Shown here piece after piece: positions 53,855 to 62,468 of a stretch of 64,000 nucleotides of DNA. Location of the stretch: the NCBI GenBank assembly GCA_016794625.1, contig JAEUGY010000077.1, positions 1 through 64,000 on the forward strand, written 5' to 3'. Origin of the DNA: Opitutaceae bacterium (GTDB taxonomy: Bacteria; Verrucomicrobiota; Verrucomicrobiia; Opitutales; Opitutaceae). The notes beneath the pieces are model-generated. The model worked only from the letters and a program-made list of their open reading frames with translations. It was not told where the DNA came from and ran no database searches. How positions within the stretch are numbered: position 1 is the stretch's first letter; every line of letters begins with the position of its first letter. The position numbers were made by a program, and so were the translations under genes.

Positions 53855-54304
53855 ATGCCCAACGACCTCCCTCCACTTGCCCCCCGCTACCCGAGCCCGC
53901 CGCCCTACTATCATGGAACACGGATTGATCTGAGAGTCGGAGATCTGATCGAGCCGGGTTACCTTACGAATTATGGAACGGGCAAGACGGCAAACCACGT
54001 CTACTTTTCGGCCTCGCTCGAAGCGGCCATCTGGGGAGCGGAGTTGGCGCGAGGCGAGAGACCGGGTCGAATCTATGTTGTGGAACCGATGGGGCCCTTT
54101 ACGGACGATCCGAATTTGACCGACAAGAGGTTTCCGGGCAACCCGACCAAGTCCTACCGATCACGTCGTCCTCTCCGTGTCATTGGCGAGGTCACGGAGT
54201 GGCAGGGCCATTCTCCCGATGCGATCAAGGCCATGAAAGACGGTATTGCCCGCCTCCGGGAACAGGGGATTGAAGCGGTTGATGACGAAGGGGAGAATCA
54301 GTAG
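53855..54304 (+). CDS. arr: NAD(+)-rifamycin ADP-ribosyltransferase (Arr family)
   Basis: Transfers ADP-ribose from NAD+ to the C23 hydroxyl of rifamycins, inactivating them. It has 149 residues from the ATG at 53855. The sequence follows Arr closely: YHGTRIDLRVGDLI with His20, HVYFSASLEAAIWGAELA with Tyr50, VVEPMGPFTDDPNLTDKRFP with Asp85, then GNPTKSYRSRRPLRVIG. These correspond to the H/Y/D residues of mycobacterial Arr. GC over 53881-54300 is about 59% by hand count, below the neighbouring genes, which suggests later acquisition. No integron attC, transposase or other resistance gene is adjacent, so an environmental chromosomal arr is likely; the phenotype is untested. Confidence 0.93.
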   Translation: MPNDLPPLAPRYPSPPPYYHGTRIDLRVGDLIEPGYLTNYGTGKTANHVYFSASLEAAIWGAELARGERPGRIYVVEPMGPFTDDPNLTDKRFPGNPTKSYRSRRPLRVIGEVTEWQGHSPDAIKAMKDGIARLREQGIEAVDDEGENQ

Positions 54305-54465
54305 TGAAACCACGAATCCAGTGAGTGCTCCTGCGCACGAACAAGCTGCGATCCAAGGGCGGTGTCGGGAGGAGGTGGGGTCGCCGACCCATTGAAACTC
54401 GCGTTTGCCGGGGGCCTCGTCTCCGGCGGAATCGACCCTGCTGTCTAGGGATGCTCCGGCGCCTC

Positions 54466-55500
54466 CTACTCCTTCAGGCAGGCGACACTTCGTGGGGTGG
54501 GGCTGGTGGCGGGAAGGAGCAGGGGGCGCTCGGAGCGGCAGCGTTCGAAGCAATCAGGACACCGCGGATGAAATGCGCATCCTGTGGGAAGCCGCGAAGG
54601 ATCGGGAATCTCCCCGGCGACGGCGACGTTCATCTTGCGATCGGGGTCGGGCCAGGGGACCGCTGCGAGCAGCGCCTGGGTGTAAGGGTGAAGGGGACGC
54701 TGAAAGAGTTCCCGCGTCGGAGCGATTTCCACCAACCGGCCCGCATACATGACGGCCACCCGGTCGCAGAAGTGCTTCACGACATCCAGATTGTGAGCCA
54801 CGAACAGGTAGGTGAGGCGAAACTCCTCCTGCAGATCCTTGAGCAGATTGAGCACCTGTGCCTGGACGGAAACATCCAGCGCCGAAACCGCCTCGTCGGC
54901 GACGATAAAGGCGGGTCGCAGGATGAGGGCCCGCGCGATGCCGATGCGCTGGCGCTGGCCGCCGGAAAAGGCGTGCGGGTAACGTTCCCGATGTTCGGCC
55001 TTGAGCCCCACTTTTCGCAGGATCTCCACCACACGGTCCTCTAGCTCGGCGCCACGCGCCAGTCGGTGGATCACCAGGGGTTCGCCCACAATCTGCGCGA
55101 CCGTCATGCGCGGGTTCAGGGAGGAGTAGGGATCCTGAAAGATCATCTGCATTTCCTGACGCAGGCCCTTGAGCGACCGCTCCGGAAGTTGCGCCAGATC
55201 GACGACCCCGGTGGTCGTTCGGAACAGCACCCGCCCCGAGGACGGACTGAGGGCCCGCAGGATGGCCCGGGCCGCCGTGGTTTTGCCTGACCCGGATTCT
55301 CCCACGAGCCCCAGGGTTTCGCCGCGAAGGAGCTGGAAACTGACGTCGTCCACGGCGCGGATCGTGCCGACTTGCCTGCGCACGAAACCGCGACTCCAAA
55401 TCGGAAAGTGTTTCGTGAGACCTTCCACGGAGAGCATCACCGTCTCCGGCAATGCAGTCGGTGCGGCGTTCCCGGAAAGGGGTGGGTAAGACGGATTCAT
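54466..55500 (-). CDS. Oligopeptide-type ABC transporter ATP-binding protein (OppF/DppF-like)
   Basis: ATPase of 344 residues from the ATG at 55500. Walker A is GESGSGKT (67-74), the signature [15 protein letters not shown], and Walker [13 protein letters not shown]. The C-terminal oligopeptide-transporter extension carries the Cys-rich [15 protein letters not shown]. The start overlaps the OppD-like stop by ATGA. It is the last gene of the six-gene unit, with no clear terminator after it. Confidence 0.93.
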   Translation of the reverse strand: MNPSYPPLSGNAAPTALPETVMLSVEGLTKHFPIWSRGFVRRQVGTIRAVDDVSFQLLRGETLGLVGESGSGKTTAARAILRALSPSSGRVLFRTTTGVVDLAQLPERSLKGLRQEMQMIFQDPYSSLNPRMTVAQIVGEPLVIHRLARGAELEDRVVEILRKVGLKAEHRERYPHAFSGGQRQRIGIARALILRPAFIVADEAVSALDVSVQAQVLNLLKDLQEEFRLTYLFVAHNLDVVKHFCDRVAVMYAGRLVEIAPTRELFQRPLHPYTQALLAAVPWPDPDRKMNVAVAGEIPDPSRLPTGCAFHPRCPDCFERCRSERPLLLPATSPTPRSVACLKE

Positions 55501-56528
55501 CCGACCTCCTTTCCCTCTTGTCCGACAGCGATCTCTTCGGCCCGGACACAGGCCACCCACCGCTCCGGCTCCAGCGAGCGGGCGACCGGTGCAGCTCCTA
55601 CGTCACACCGACCCGGTTGGGCAAACGCGCAGCGCGGGTGGAACGGGCAACCGGGAGGAATCGACGTGAGTGAAGGCACTGTGCCTGGGATGGAGGAGAG
55701 CCGCCGGCGTCCCTCGTTGAGCGACGGAAGCGACCGTAGCAGGCCTTGCGTGTATGGGTGACGCGGTTGCCGCAGGATGGCGCGCACACTGCCTTGTTCG
55801 ACGATGCGCCCGAGGTACATCACCGCCACCTCGTCGGCGACCTGGGCGACCACACCGAGGTCGTGGGTAATGAGCAGCACGGAACATCCGATCTCGACCT
55901 GCAGGCTCTTGATGAGGGCCAGGATCTGCGCCTGGATCGTCACGTCCAGCGCTGTCGTTGGTTCGTCGGCGATCAGCAACTCCGGCCGGCACACCAGTGC
56001 CATGGCAATGACGACCCGTTGGCGCATGCCGCCGGAGAGTTCGTGGGGAAACTGGTCGAAGCGACGCTCGGGACTCGACATGCCCACCTTCCTGAGCATG
56101 TCGATCCCGGTGCGACGGGCCGCCTCCCTGCCGACCGGCTGATGCAGCAGGATCGCCTCCATGATCTGGTCGCCGATGGTGTGTACGGGTGAGAGAGCGG
56201 TCATCGGTTCCTGAAAGATCATGCTCACCTTGCCGCCCCGCACGTCGTAGAGCCGTTCGTCGTCGTCACGCAGCGCGGCCAGGTCGATTTCCCCGCCCTG
56301 GCGCGGACGAAGCAGCACCTGTCCCTCCACGATGCGACCAGGCTTTTGCACCAGACGAAGTATCGAGTAGCTGGTGACGCTTTTTCCGCAACCTGATTCG
56401 CCGACCAGAGCGAGGGTCCGTCCGCGCGGGATGGAGAAACTGATGCCGTCCACCGCGCGCAGCGCCTGGCCTTCGTCGTTGACGAAGTGGGTGCGGAGAT
56501 TGCGAACCTCGAGGACGGACGGGTGCAT
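55497..56528 (-). CDS. Oligopeptide-type ABC transporter ATP-binding protein (OppD/DppD-like)
   Basis: ATPase of 343 residues from the ATG at 56528; upstream in-frame codons overlap the permease gene and are ignored. Walker A is GESGCGKS (43-50), the signature [15 protein letters not shown], Walker [13 protein letters not shown], and the C-terminal oligopeptide motif [16 protein letters not shown]. One base separates it from the permease stop and 4 bases overlap the OppF-like gene, giving tight translational coupling. Confidence 0.93.
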   Translation of the reverse strand: MHPSVLEVRNLRTHFVNDEGQALRAVDGISFSIPRGRTLALVGESGCGKSVTSYSILRLVQKPGRIVEGQVLLRPRQGGEIDLAALRDDDERLYDVRGGKVSMIFQEPMTALSPVHTIGDQIMEAILLHQPVGREAARRTGIDMLRKVGMSSPERRFDQFPHELSGGMRQRVVIAMALVCRPELLIADEPTTALDVTIQAQILALIKSLQVEIGCSVLLITHDLGVVAQVADEVAVMYLGRIVEQGSVRAILRQPRHPYTQGLLRSLPSLNEGRRRLSSIPGTVPSLTSIPPGCPFHPRCAFAQPGRCDVGAAPVARSLEPERWVACVRAEEIAVGQEGKEVG

Positions 56529-56529
56529 G

Positions 56530-57681
56530 TCAGCGGGAGCTGTAGGGATCGGCGGCATCGCGCAGACCGTCGCCCAGAAAGTTGAAGGAGAGCACCGTGA
56601 CCACGATCGGGACGACGGGGAGGAGCAGCCAGGGATAGTTGGCGACATTCTGCACGCTCAGGCAGTCCTGAAGCAGGACACCCCAGCTCACGATGGGAGG
56701 CCGAAGCCCGAGTCCGAGGAAACTCAGGGCCGTCTCTCCCAGAATCATGGCCGGCACGCTGAGGGTCAGGACGACAATGATGTGACTGGTAAAGCCGGGC
56801 AGCAGGTGTCGGAACAGGATCCGCGAGTGCGATGCGCCGAGCAGGCGAGCCGCCACCGCGTAATCCTCCTCGCGAAGGGCGAGAATCTTGCCCCGGACGA
56901 CGCGGGCGAGGCTCGTCCAGCTCAGCAGGCTCAGCACCATCGTGATTGCGAGGTAGGTGGTCAGGGGCGACCAGTCGGGCGGCAGGATCGCCCCGAGGGC
57001 GAGCCAGAGCGGCAGGTTAGGGAAGGAGTTCACGACCTCGATCACCCGCTGGATGAATGTGTCCACCGTGCCGCCGACATACCCCGAAAGGCCGCCGATG
57101 CCGATGCCGAGTACAAAGGTGACGAGGATCGCCACGACACCGACAGACAGGCTGACGCGGCCACCGTGGATCAGCCGGCTGAAGATGTCCTGTCCGTACT
57201 TGTCCGCGCCCAACAGGTAGAAGGTGGTTTCGGCGGTTGTTCGTTCGAGACGGACAAGCCGTTCCCGGTCAATGCCGATGAAATGGCGGTGGGTCGGGAG
57301 CAGGCCCAGAATACGCCGAGGCTCCCCGCGCACGAAGAAACCGATCGGAATCACGTGCGTGCGGTTTTCGCGGTAGGTTTTCCGCAAGGTGACCGGATCG
57401 ATGTGGCGATCGAGAGCCAGCACGTGGAGGCCATGCTCCAGGGAGAAGCGGGGCAGCTGGGGCGGACAGTTCGCGGTGGCGAGGTTACGCCAGGTCGGTG
57501 CGTGCGGGGCGAAGAAGTCCGCGAAGGCGGAGACGAAATAAAGCACCCCCAGGACAAAGAGCGCCGCAACCGCGAGTCGATGCCTGAAAAAGCGGCGAGA
57601 GATCAACGCCCACTGGCTCTCGCCGGTGGCGGCAGCGCCCTCAGCAGCGCTCACGGGTGGCTCCGAAGCGCCGGTGGTCAT
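56530..57681 (-). CDS. Oligopeptide-type ABC permease (OppC/DppC-like)
   Basis: Membrane subunit of 383 residues from the ATG at 57681. TM1 (~35-60) is followed by a periplasmic segment of ~110 residues, which is long for OppC. Next come the [21 protein letters not shown] motif and the remaining five TMs. The EAA loop for ATPase docking is [20 protein letters not shown]. The last segment, [14 protein letters not shown], is the family C-terminus. Its start overlaps the SBP-permease fusion stop by ATGA. Confidence 0.92.
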   Translation of the reverse strand: MTTGASEPPVSAAEGAAATGESQWALISRRFFRHRLAVAALFVLGVLYFVSAFADFFAPHAPTWRNLATANCPPQLPRFSLEHGLHVLALDRHIDPVTLRKTYRENRTHVIPIGFFVRGEPRRILGLLPTHRHFIGIDRERLVRLERTTAETTFYLLGADKYGQDIFSRLIHGGRVSLSVGVVAILVTFVLGIGIGGLSGYVGGTVDTFIQRVIEVVNSFPNLPLWLALGAILPPDWSPLTTYLAITMVLSLLSWTSLARVVRGKILALREEDYAVAARLLGASHSRILFRHLLPGFTSHIIVVLTLSVPAMILGETALSFLGLGLRPPIVSWGVLLQDCLSVQNVANYPWLLLPVVPIVVTVLSFNFLGDGLRDAADPYSSR

Positions 57682-60600
57682 CGGGATCCCCCTTCCATGC
57701 GGATGCGAGGATCGAGCCACAACAGCAGCAGGTCGCTCACCAGCGTACCGCACACACCCAGGAGGCTCAGCACCATGAGCATGGAACCCGCGAGGTACAC
57801 GTCCTCCACCAGCACCGCGTCCAGCATCACCGGGCCCACCATGGGCAGGCTAAGCACCAGGGCCACGATCGCTCCTCCCGAGACGAGGTGAGGAAAGAGC
57901 CCGCCCAGGCCCGAGACGAAGGGATTGAGGGCCAGACGAACTGGGTATTTGAAGAGCAACTTCAGCGGACGGACGCCTTTGGCCCGCGCGGTCGTCACAT
58001 AGGGCCGCTTAAGTTCGTCCAGCAGGTTCGCCCGCATCACCCGGATCATGCTGGCCGTGCCACCCACCCCGAGCACGAGCACCGGGATCCACAGGTGCCT
58101 GAGCAGGTCCAGGACCTTGGCCCCGTTCCATCCCGGCATGGTGGCGAACTCGGGTGAGAAGAGTCCTGATACCGAGAGTCCGAACCAGCGGTTGGCAATC
58201 CACATGAGCACCACCGCTAGCAGGAAGGGTGGCACCGACATGCCGAGGAAGCCGAAGCACGTGAGGGCATAGTCGCCCAGGGAGTACTGACGCACCGCGG
58301 AGTAGATGCCGATCGGGAGGGCCACGGCCCAGGTGAAAAGGAGAGTTGCGAGCGAAACCACAACCGTGAGGAGGATGCGGTCGCCCACGACGTCGTTCAC
58401 GGGCTTGTTGTGTTCCATCGACAGCCCGAGGTCGCCCTGCAGCAGGCCCCGATCTGCCGGATCCAGCGTGAAGAACCACTTCAGACCGATCCAGTGCAGG
58501 TAGCGGACCGTCATCGGCTGATCGAGGTGGAAGTCGCGACGGAGGTCGGCGACTTGCTGCTCCGAGGCTGCGCCCCCGGCCATTTCCAGTTCCATGAGCT
58601 TCGTTTCAACGAAGTCGCCCGGTGGCAACTGCACGATGACAAATACCAGGATCGAAACGACACCGAGGGTCGGGATCATGAGCAGTAGCCGGCGTCCAAT
58701 GAAGGGATGGCGCAGGGCGATTCCGAGCAAGGCCAGGCCGAGGACCGCGAGGATCAAGCCGCGGAGCAGCCCTGATTCGTGTGGTGCGGTTCCGACCGCT
58801 GTCTCCCCCTCTTCCAGGGGCGCCCCCGGCATCGGATCGACGTGGAGCATCGTGTGCTCGAGCTGGGCCGCCGTGGCTGCGGGGGCTGGCGGGGGATCCT
58901 GCCAGAAGTAGAGTTCCATACCGGTGTTTCCCGGTGACTGGAGATTGGCGCCGACGAGGGCCCGCCGTGGGACATTGCGCAACCCGTCGCTGACGACCGT
59001 GAGCTGCGGTGGCGGAGTGCTGATGCTGATGTGCCAGAGATGCCGGGCACCAATGTCGGTGATCGCGCGGAAAAGCGCGATCCGCCGCGCTTCGTCCGGC
59101 GTGCGCAGGATCTCGTCGTAGAGCTCCATGGTACGGCGCAATGGGTGGCCGACCGGGGGTTCGATGGCGTTGCCCCGTTGGGCCGCGGGGTTGCCATGGA
59201 GGCCGCCGTTTTGGAACCAGATGCCGAATCCCGGTGCATACGACGACCACCGGTAGGTGGGCACGAAACTCCGTGGTTCGATCAACGGGTAGAACTCGCT
59301 CTCCCCGGTGTAGACGGTGAAGTCATGCTCATAGGCATTCATCTCCGACTCGAAGAGCTTTCGGGCCTTGATGCGCGCGACGCAACGCACCCCGACGCGC
59401 GCCCAATCCTCGACAATGAACTGGGCCGGTCCGTTGGCCGTCATATCCGTCAGGTGCATAAACCACGTCATCCGCGTGCCGTCCGGGAACGTCCGAAAAC
59501 CCTCGCCATCGCGTCCGGTGAGTCCCGCCGCATCGAGCAGGGCGTTGGCGCGGTCTGGATCGTGCGCGGTGAACGCCGTCAGCAGGTCGGGATTGTGGAA
59601 CGGGGAGTCGGGACCGGGGTCAAGCTGGGCCGGCTGGGTCTGGCCATTGAGCTCCGCGTCGATGATGGCGCGTCGGTCGATCGCGAGGGAAAGCGCCTGT
59701 CGGAACCGGTCGTCGTTGAGCAACGCGTGTTTGCGTCCGGTCTCGGGCTTTGCCGGCTCAACGCGACGGTTGAGATTGGGGAAGACAGTGAAGACGGAAC
59801 GAGTCGCCGGCTGCCAATGGTAGACCGAATAGTGGTTTCGAGCCGCTTCGCTCATGAGCAGCACATGATCTTCGTAGCGGAGATGACGCTCCTGCATGTT
59901 CGGCTGGCCCGTGGCCGCGGCCAGACCGATCAGGTTGGACGGCCGAATGTCGAGCACCAGTCGGTCGAGGTAGGGCAGCTGGTTGCCCTCGGAATCGACC
60001 GCGAAGTAGTACGGATTGCGCACGAAGACATGAGGCGCATTGGGCGAGTAGGCGCGGTAGACCCACGGCCACAGGCGGGGATGCTCCGGATTGAGGTGGT
60101 GCTTGAGCCTCCGATACACAGCCAGCGGGCTGGACTGACCCAGCGTGCGCATGGCCTCGGCGATCGCCGCCTTGTCCCCGAACTCCGGGTGAAACCGGCG
60201 CAGGTAGTGGGCTGGTGTGCAGTAGTCGGCGTAGAGCTGGGGGTCGCCGCTGACACTGGCGACCCGTTCGGCGAAGAGCGGATTTGGCTGGCTGAAGACG
60301 AACCGGACCGTCAGCCGGTCCACCTTCTCCACCCGTCCGATGCCCCCGCTGGCGCGTAGGACCCGGGGCGAGGCTTTAAAATAGAGGACCTCGCATTCGT
60401 ACCAGTAGAGGAGGTCGTCGGCCGTGAACGGCTGTCCATCCGACCAGCGCATGCCTTCGCGTAGCGTGAACGTCCACTCCCTCGCGTCAGGCGACGACCG
60501 CCAGGCCTTTGCGATGTGAGAAACCAACGGTCGCCCCTGGGGCGACCATCGCACGAGGTTGGGATAGGACAGCCGCCAGTAGATGGTGCGGAGGTCCTCG

Positions 60601-60992
60601 ATTGAGTTCGCGAGGCGATACCAGTCACCCCCGTACTTTCCCGTGCCGTCCGGTCCGCGGAGGACCACCGGTTCCGGCCCGACCCGTTGGGCCACGGTAT
60701 CCAGCCTGCCTTGCCGGACCAGGTTGGAAAGGACCGGTGCTTCACCCCGTGGCCACCACGGAGCCCGGACTCCCTCGGCGTAGTTGGCGGGCTGCACCAG
60801 TTGCAGCGGGTGCTGGGCGTCGAGCCGCACCTCCCGGCGTGCCTCGATTTCCGCGATTTCCGCAGGCGCGCGCTCGGGGACGGGGGCGTTGAGATCGGGA
60901 CGAACAATCCAGCCGCAGAGCACGACCAAGGCTGCCATGCCAATGAATGCCGCCACGGAGCCGATCGCCGCCTTGAGCCACAGACTTCGCAT
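57678..60992 (-). CDS. Fusion of peptide-type substrate-binding protein and OppB-like ABC permease
   Basis: A single 1,104-residue reading frame. Residues 7-30 are an N-terminal membrane anchor. Residues ~100-700 are an SBP_bac_5-type binding domain (EWTFTLREGMRWSDGQPFTADD, RFRQALSLAIDRRAII). Residues 742-760 are an extra TM, and 765-1095 are an OppB-type permease (RRLLLMIPTLGVVSILVFVI, GDLGLSME, the EAA loop RPYVTTARAKGVRPLKLLFK, DPRIRMEGG end). The extra TM restores the correct topology: binding domain outside, permease N-terminus inside. No frameshift or stop lies at the junction. It is 12 bases after phoD and overlaps the next permease by 4 bases. Confidence 0.93.
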   Translation of the reverse strand: MRSLWLKAAIGSVAAFIGMAALVVLCGWIVRPDLNAPVPERAPAEIAEIEARREVRLDAQHPLQLVQPANYAEGVRAPWWPRGEAPVLSNLVRQGRLDTVAQRVGPEPVVLRGPDGTGKYGGDWYRLANSIEDLRTIYWRLSYPNLVRWSPQGRPLVSHIAKAWRSSPDAREWTFTLREGMRWSDGQPFTADDLLYWYECEVLYFKASPRVLRASGGIGRVEKVDRLTVRFVFSQPNPLFAERVASVSGDPQLYADYCTPAHYLRRFHPEFGDKAAIAEAMRTLGQSSPLAVYRRLKHHLNPEHPRLWPWVYRAYSPNAPHVFVRNPYYFAVDSEGNQLPYLDRLVLDIRPSNLIGLAAATGQPNMQERHLRYEDHVLLMSEAARNHYSVYHWQPATRSVFTVFPNLNRRVEPAKPETGRKHALLNDDRFRQALSLAIDRRAIIDAELNGQTQPAQLDPGPDSPFHNPDLLTAFTAHDPDRANALLDAAGLTGRDGEGFRTFPDGTRMTWFMHLTDMTANGPAQFIVEDWARVGVRCVARIKARKLFESEMNAYEHDFTVYTGESEFYPLIEPRSFVPTYRWSSYAPGFGIWFQNGGLHGNPAAQRGNAIEPPVGHPLRRTMELYDEILRTPDEARRIALFRAITDIGARHLWHISISTPPPQLTVVSDGLRNVPRRALVGANLQSPGNTGMELYFWQDPPPAPAATAAQLEHTMLHVDPMPGAPLEEGETAVGTAPHESGLLRGLILAVLGLALLGIALRHPFIGRRLLLMIPTLGVVSILVFVIVQLPPGDFVETKLMELEMAGGAASEQQVADLRRDFHLDQPMTVRYLHWIGLKWFFTLDPADRGLLQGDLGLSMEHNKPVNDVVGDRILLTVVVSLATLLFTWAVALPIGIYSAVRQYSLGDYALTCFGFLGMSVPPFLLAVVLMWIANRWFGLSVSGLFSPEFATMPGWNGAKVLDLLRHLWIPVLVLGVGGTASMIRVMRANLLDELKRPYVTTARAKGVRPLKLLFKYPVRLALNPFVSGLGGLFPHLVSGGAIVALVLSLPMVGPVMLDAVLVEDVYLAGSMLMVLSLLGVCGTLVSDLLLLWLDPRIRMEGGSR

Positions 60993-61004
60993 GGGTCGCG
61001 GCGC

Positions 61005-62468
61005 TCAGTGCGGACGGGCCGCGAAGGTCCGTTCGTAGACAATGTCTCCGTTCACGTCGTGGTGTCGCACGGTGAGCGTGGGGGGTGACGTTTTCGTATC
61101 TCGCACTTCGCCGCTGAGAAAGCCGCCGTCAATGCGGAGGAACTGGTGGAGGGGAGTGCGCTTCACTTTGGTCACAAACTCCGCGGCCATGCCGAAGCAG
61201 GCCGGACCGCAGCCGAACTCATTCAGGCCGGTTTCCGGGTCGACGGAGTGGTACTGCCAGTGGCGGTCGCCGGCGACGACGAGGGTATTGGGGAGGGCGG
61301 CGAGCCGTCGGCGGACCTCCTCGCCTTCCGCGTGAAAGATGTCGTCGGCGAGGGAGTCACCGCCGTCGCCGCTCTTATAGTCGACATTGGGACCGACGAT
61401 GGGAACTCCGCTGATCACCACGCGGAAGGTGGCGGTTGAGTGGCGGAGTGATTCGAACAACCACTGCTTCTGGTCGGCACCGAGCAGGGTTCGATGGGCA
61501 ACCTTCTCTCCTTTTCGGGCATTCCGGTGCTCCCGGCTTTCGAGCAGCCAGATCTCGAGATCGCGTCCCCAGCGCACCGACCGGTAGCCGGGGGCCGGCG
61601 GCATGGGAAGTTGTTCGGCCCCGATGCGCACGCCTTCGTTGAAAGTCAGCGCGCCGAATTGGTCCCCGGGGGCCGAATCGTTTCGGGAAATGTCGTGGTC
61701 GTCCTTGATGAAGTAGGCGGATACGCCGCGATAGAATTCGCGCACGGTCGGCCAGGCACTGGTGCGGTTCCACTTGAAGCGCGCCAGCGCCGGGGTGAGT
61801 CCGTAGGGGCGGGGTTTGTCGAGGTAGACAAAATCACCGGTGTGGACGAAGAAGTCTGGCGCCCACTGGCGGGCGGAGCCGTACATCCTGAAGCCGCCGG
61901 CCTCGTCGTCGCGGCGTTCATCATCATGGCAGGTCGTGATGATGAAGCGGACGGGGGCGGACTGGTCCGCGGCGAAGGGAGTGACAAAGCGGCCCTCGAC
62001 GGTTTCGCCGGGTTGGCCGGAGGGATCGCGCGACTCCACGGTCACGGCGTAGCGCACCCCGGGTGCGAGGTCGCTGAGGCGTATCTGAGCGGTGAAGTCG
62101 GCGGCCGGGTTTGTCCGTGTCCAGGCGGTCGAGCGGGCAGGCGAATGTCCGTCGAGGCGTCGCCAGACCACCCGCACCTCGCCCTCGGCTCCGGGAACTG
62201 AGCCCTCCATGTCCTTCAAGGCCGCCCCGGGCGGCAGTTGCGCCATAGGATCGGCAGCCTCCGCCTCGCGGCGTTTCCCATCGACGAACTGCAATCCGCC
62301 GTGTCGCGGTGCAGTCACGGATGCGAGCCGCGTCCAGACAATGGCCGACGCTCCCGTGACTTCACCGATCTTGATGCCGGTGGGTTGGAAGACTCTGGCA
62401 GCGGCGGCCCATGCCGTCGCGCCCAAGACGACCGCTCCGGCGACTGCGCATGGCACAAGGCGGATCAT
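61005..62468 (-). CDS. PhoD-like alkaline phosphatase/phosphodiesterase, exported
   Basis: Calcium/iron-type metallophosphatase family of 487 residues with a signal peptide (1-24, AAA). An N-terminal fibronectin-like PhoD domain (~30-165) precedes the metallophosphatase core: TTCHDDER (179-186), HTGDFVYLD (209-217), KDDHDISRND (255-264) and GDRHWQYHS. The expected metal-binding Asp/His/Cys positions are present. It probably releases phosphate from phosphodi- or monoesters outside the inner membrane. The start overlaps the upstream sulfatase stop by ATGA. Confidence 0.92.
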   Translation of the reverse strand: MIRLVPCAVAGAVVLGATAWAAAARVFQPTGIKIGEVTGASAIVWTRLASVTAPRHGGLQFVDGKRREAEAADPMAQLPPGAALKDMEGSVPGAEGEVRVVWRRLDGHSPARSTAWTRTNPAADFTAQIRLSDLAPGVRYAVTVESRDPSGQPGETVEGRFVTPFAADQSAPVRFIITTCHDDERRDDEAGGFRMYGSARQWAPDFFVHTGDFVYLDKPRPYGLTPALARFKWNRTSAWPTVREFYRGVSAYFIKDDHDISRNDSAPGDQFGALTFNEGVRIGAEQLPMPPAPGYRSVRWGRDLEIWLLESREHRNARKGEKVAHRTLLGADQKQWLFESLRHSTATFRVVISGVPIVGPNVDYKSGDGGDSLADDIFHAEGEEVRRRLAALPNTLVVAGDRHWQYHSVDPETGLNEFGCGPACFGMAAEFVTKVKRTPLHQFLRIDGGFLSGEVRDTKTSPPTLTVRHHDVNGDIVYERTFAARPH

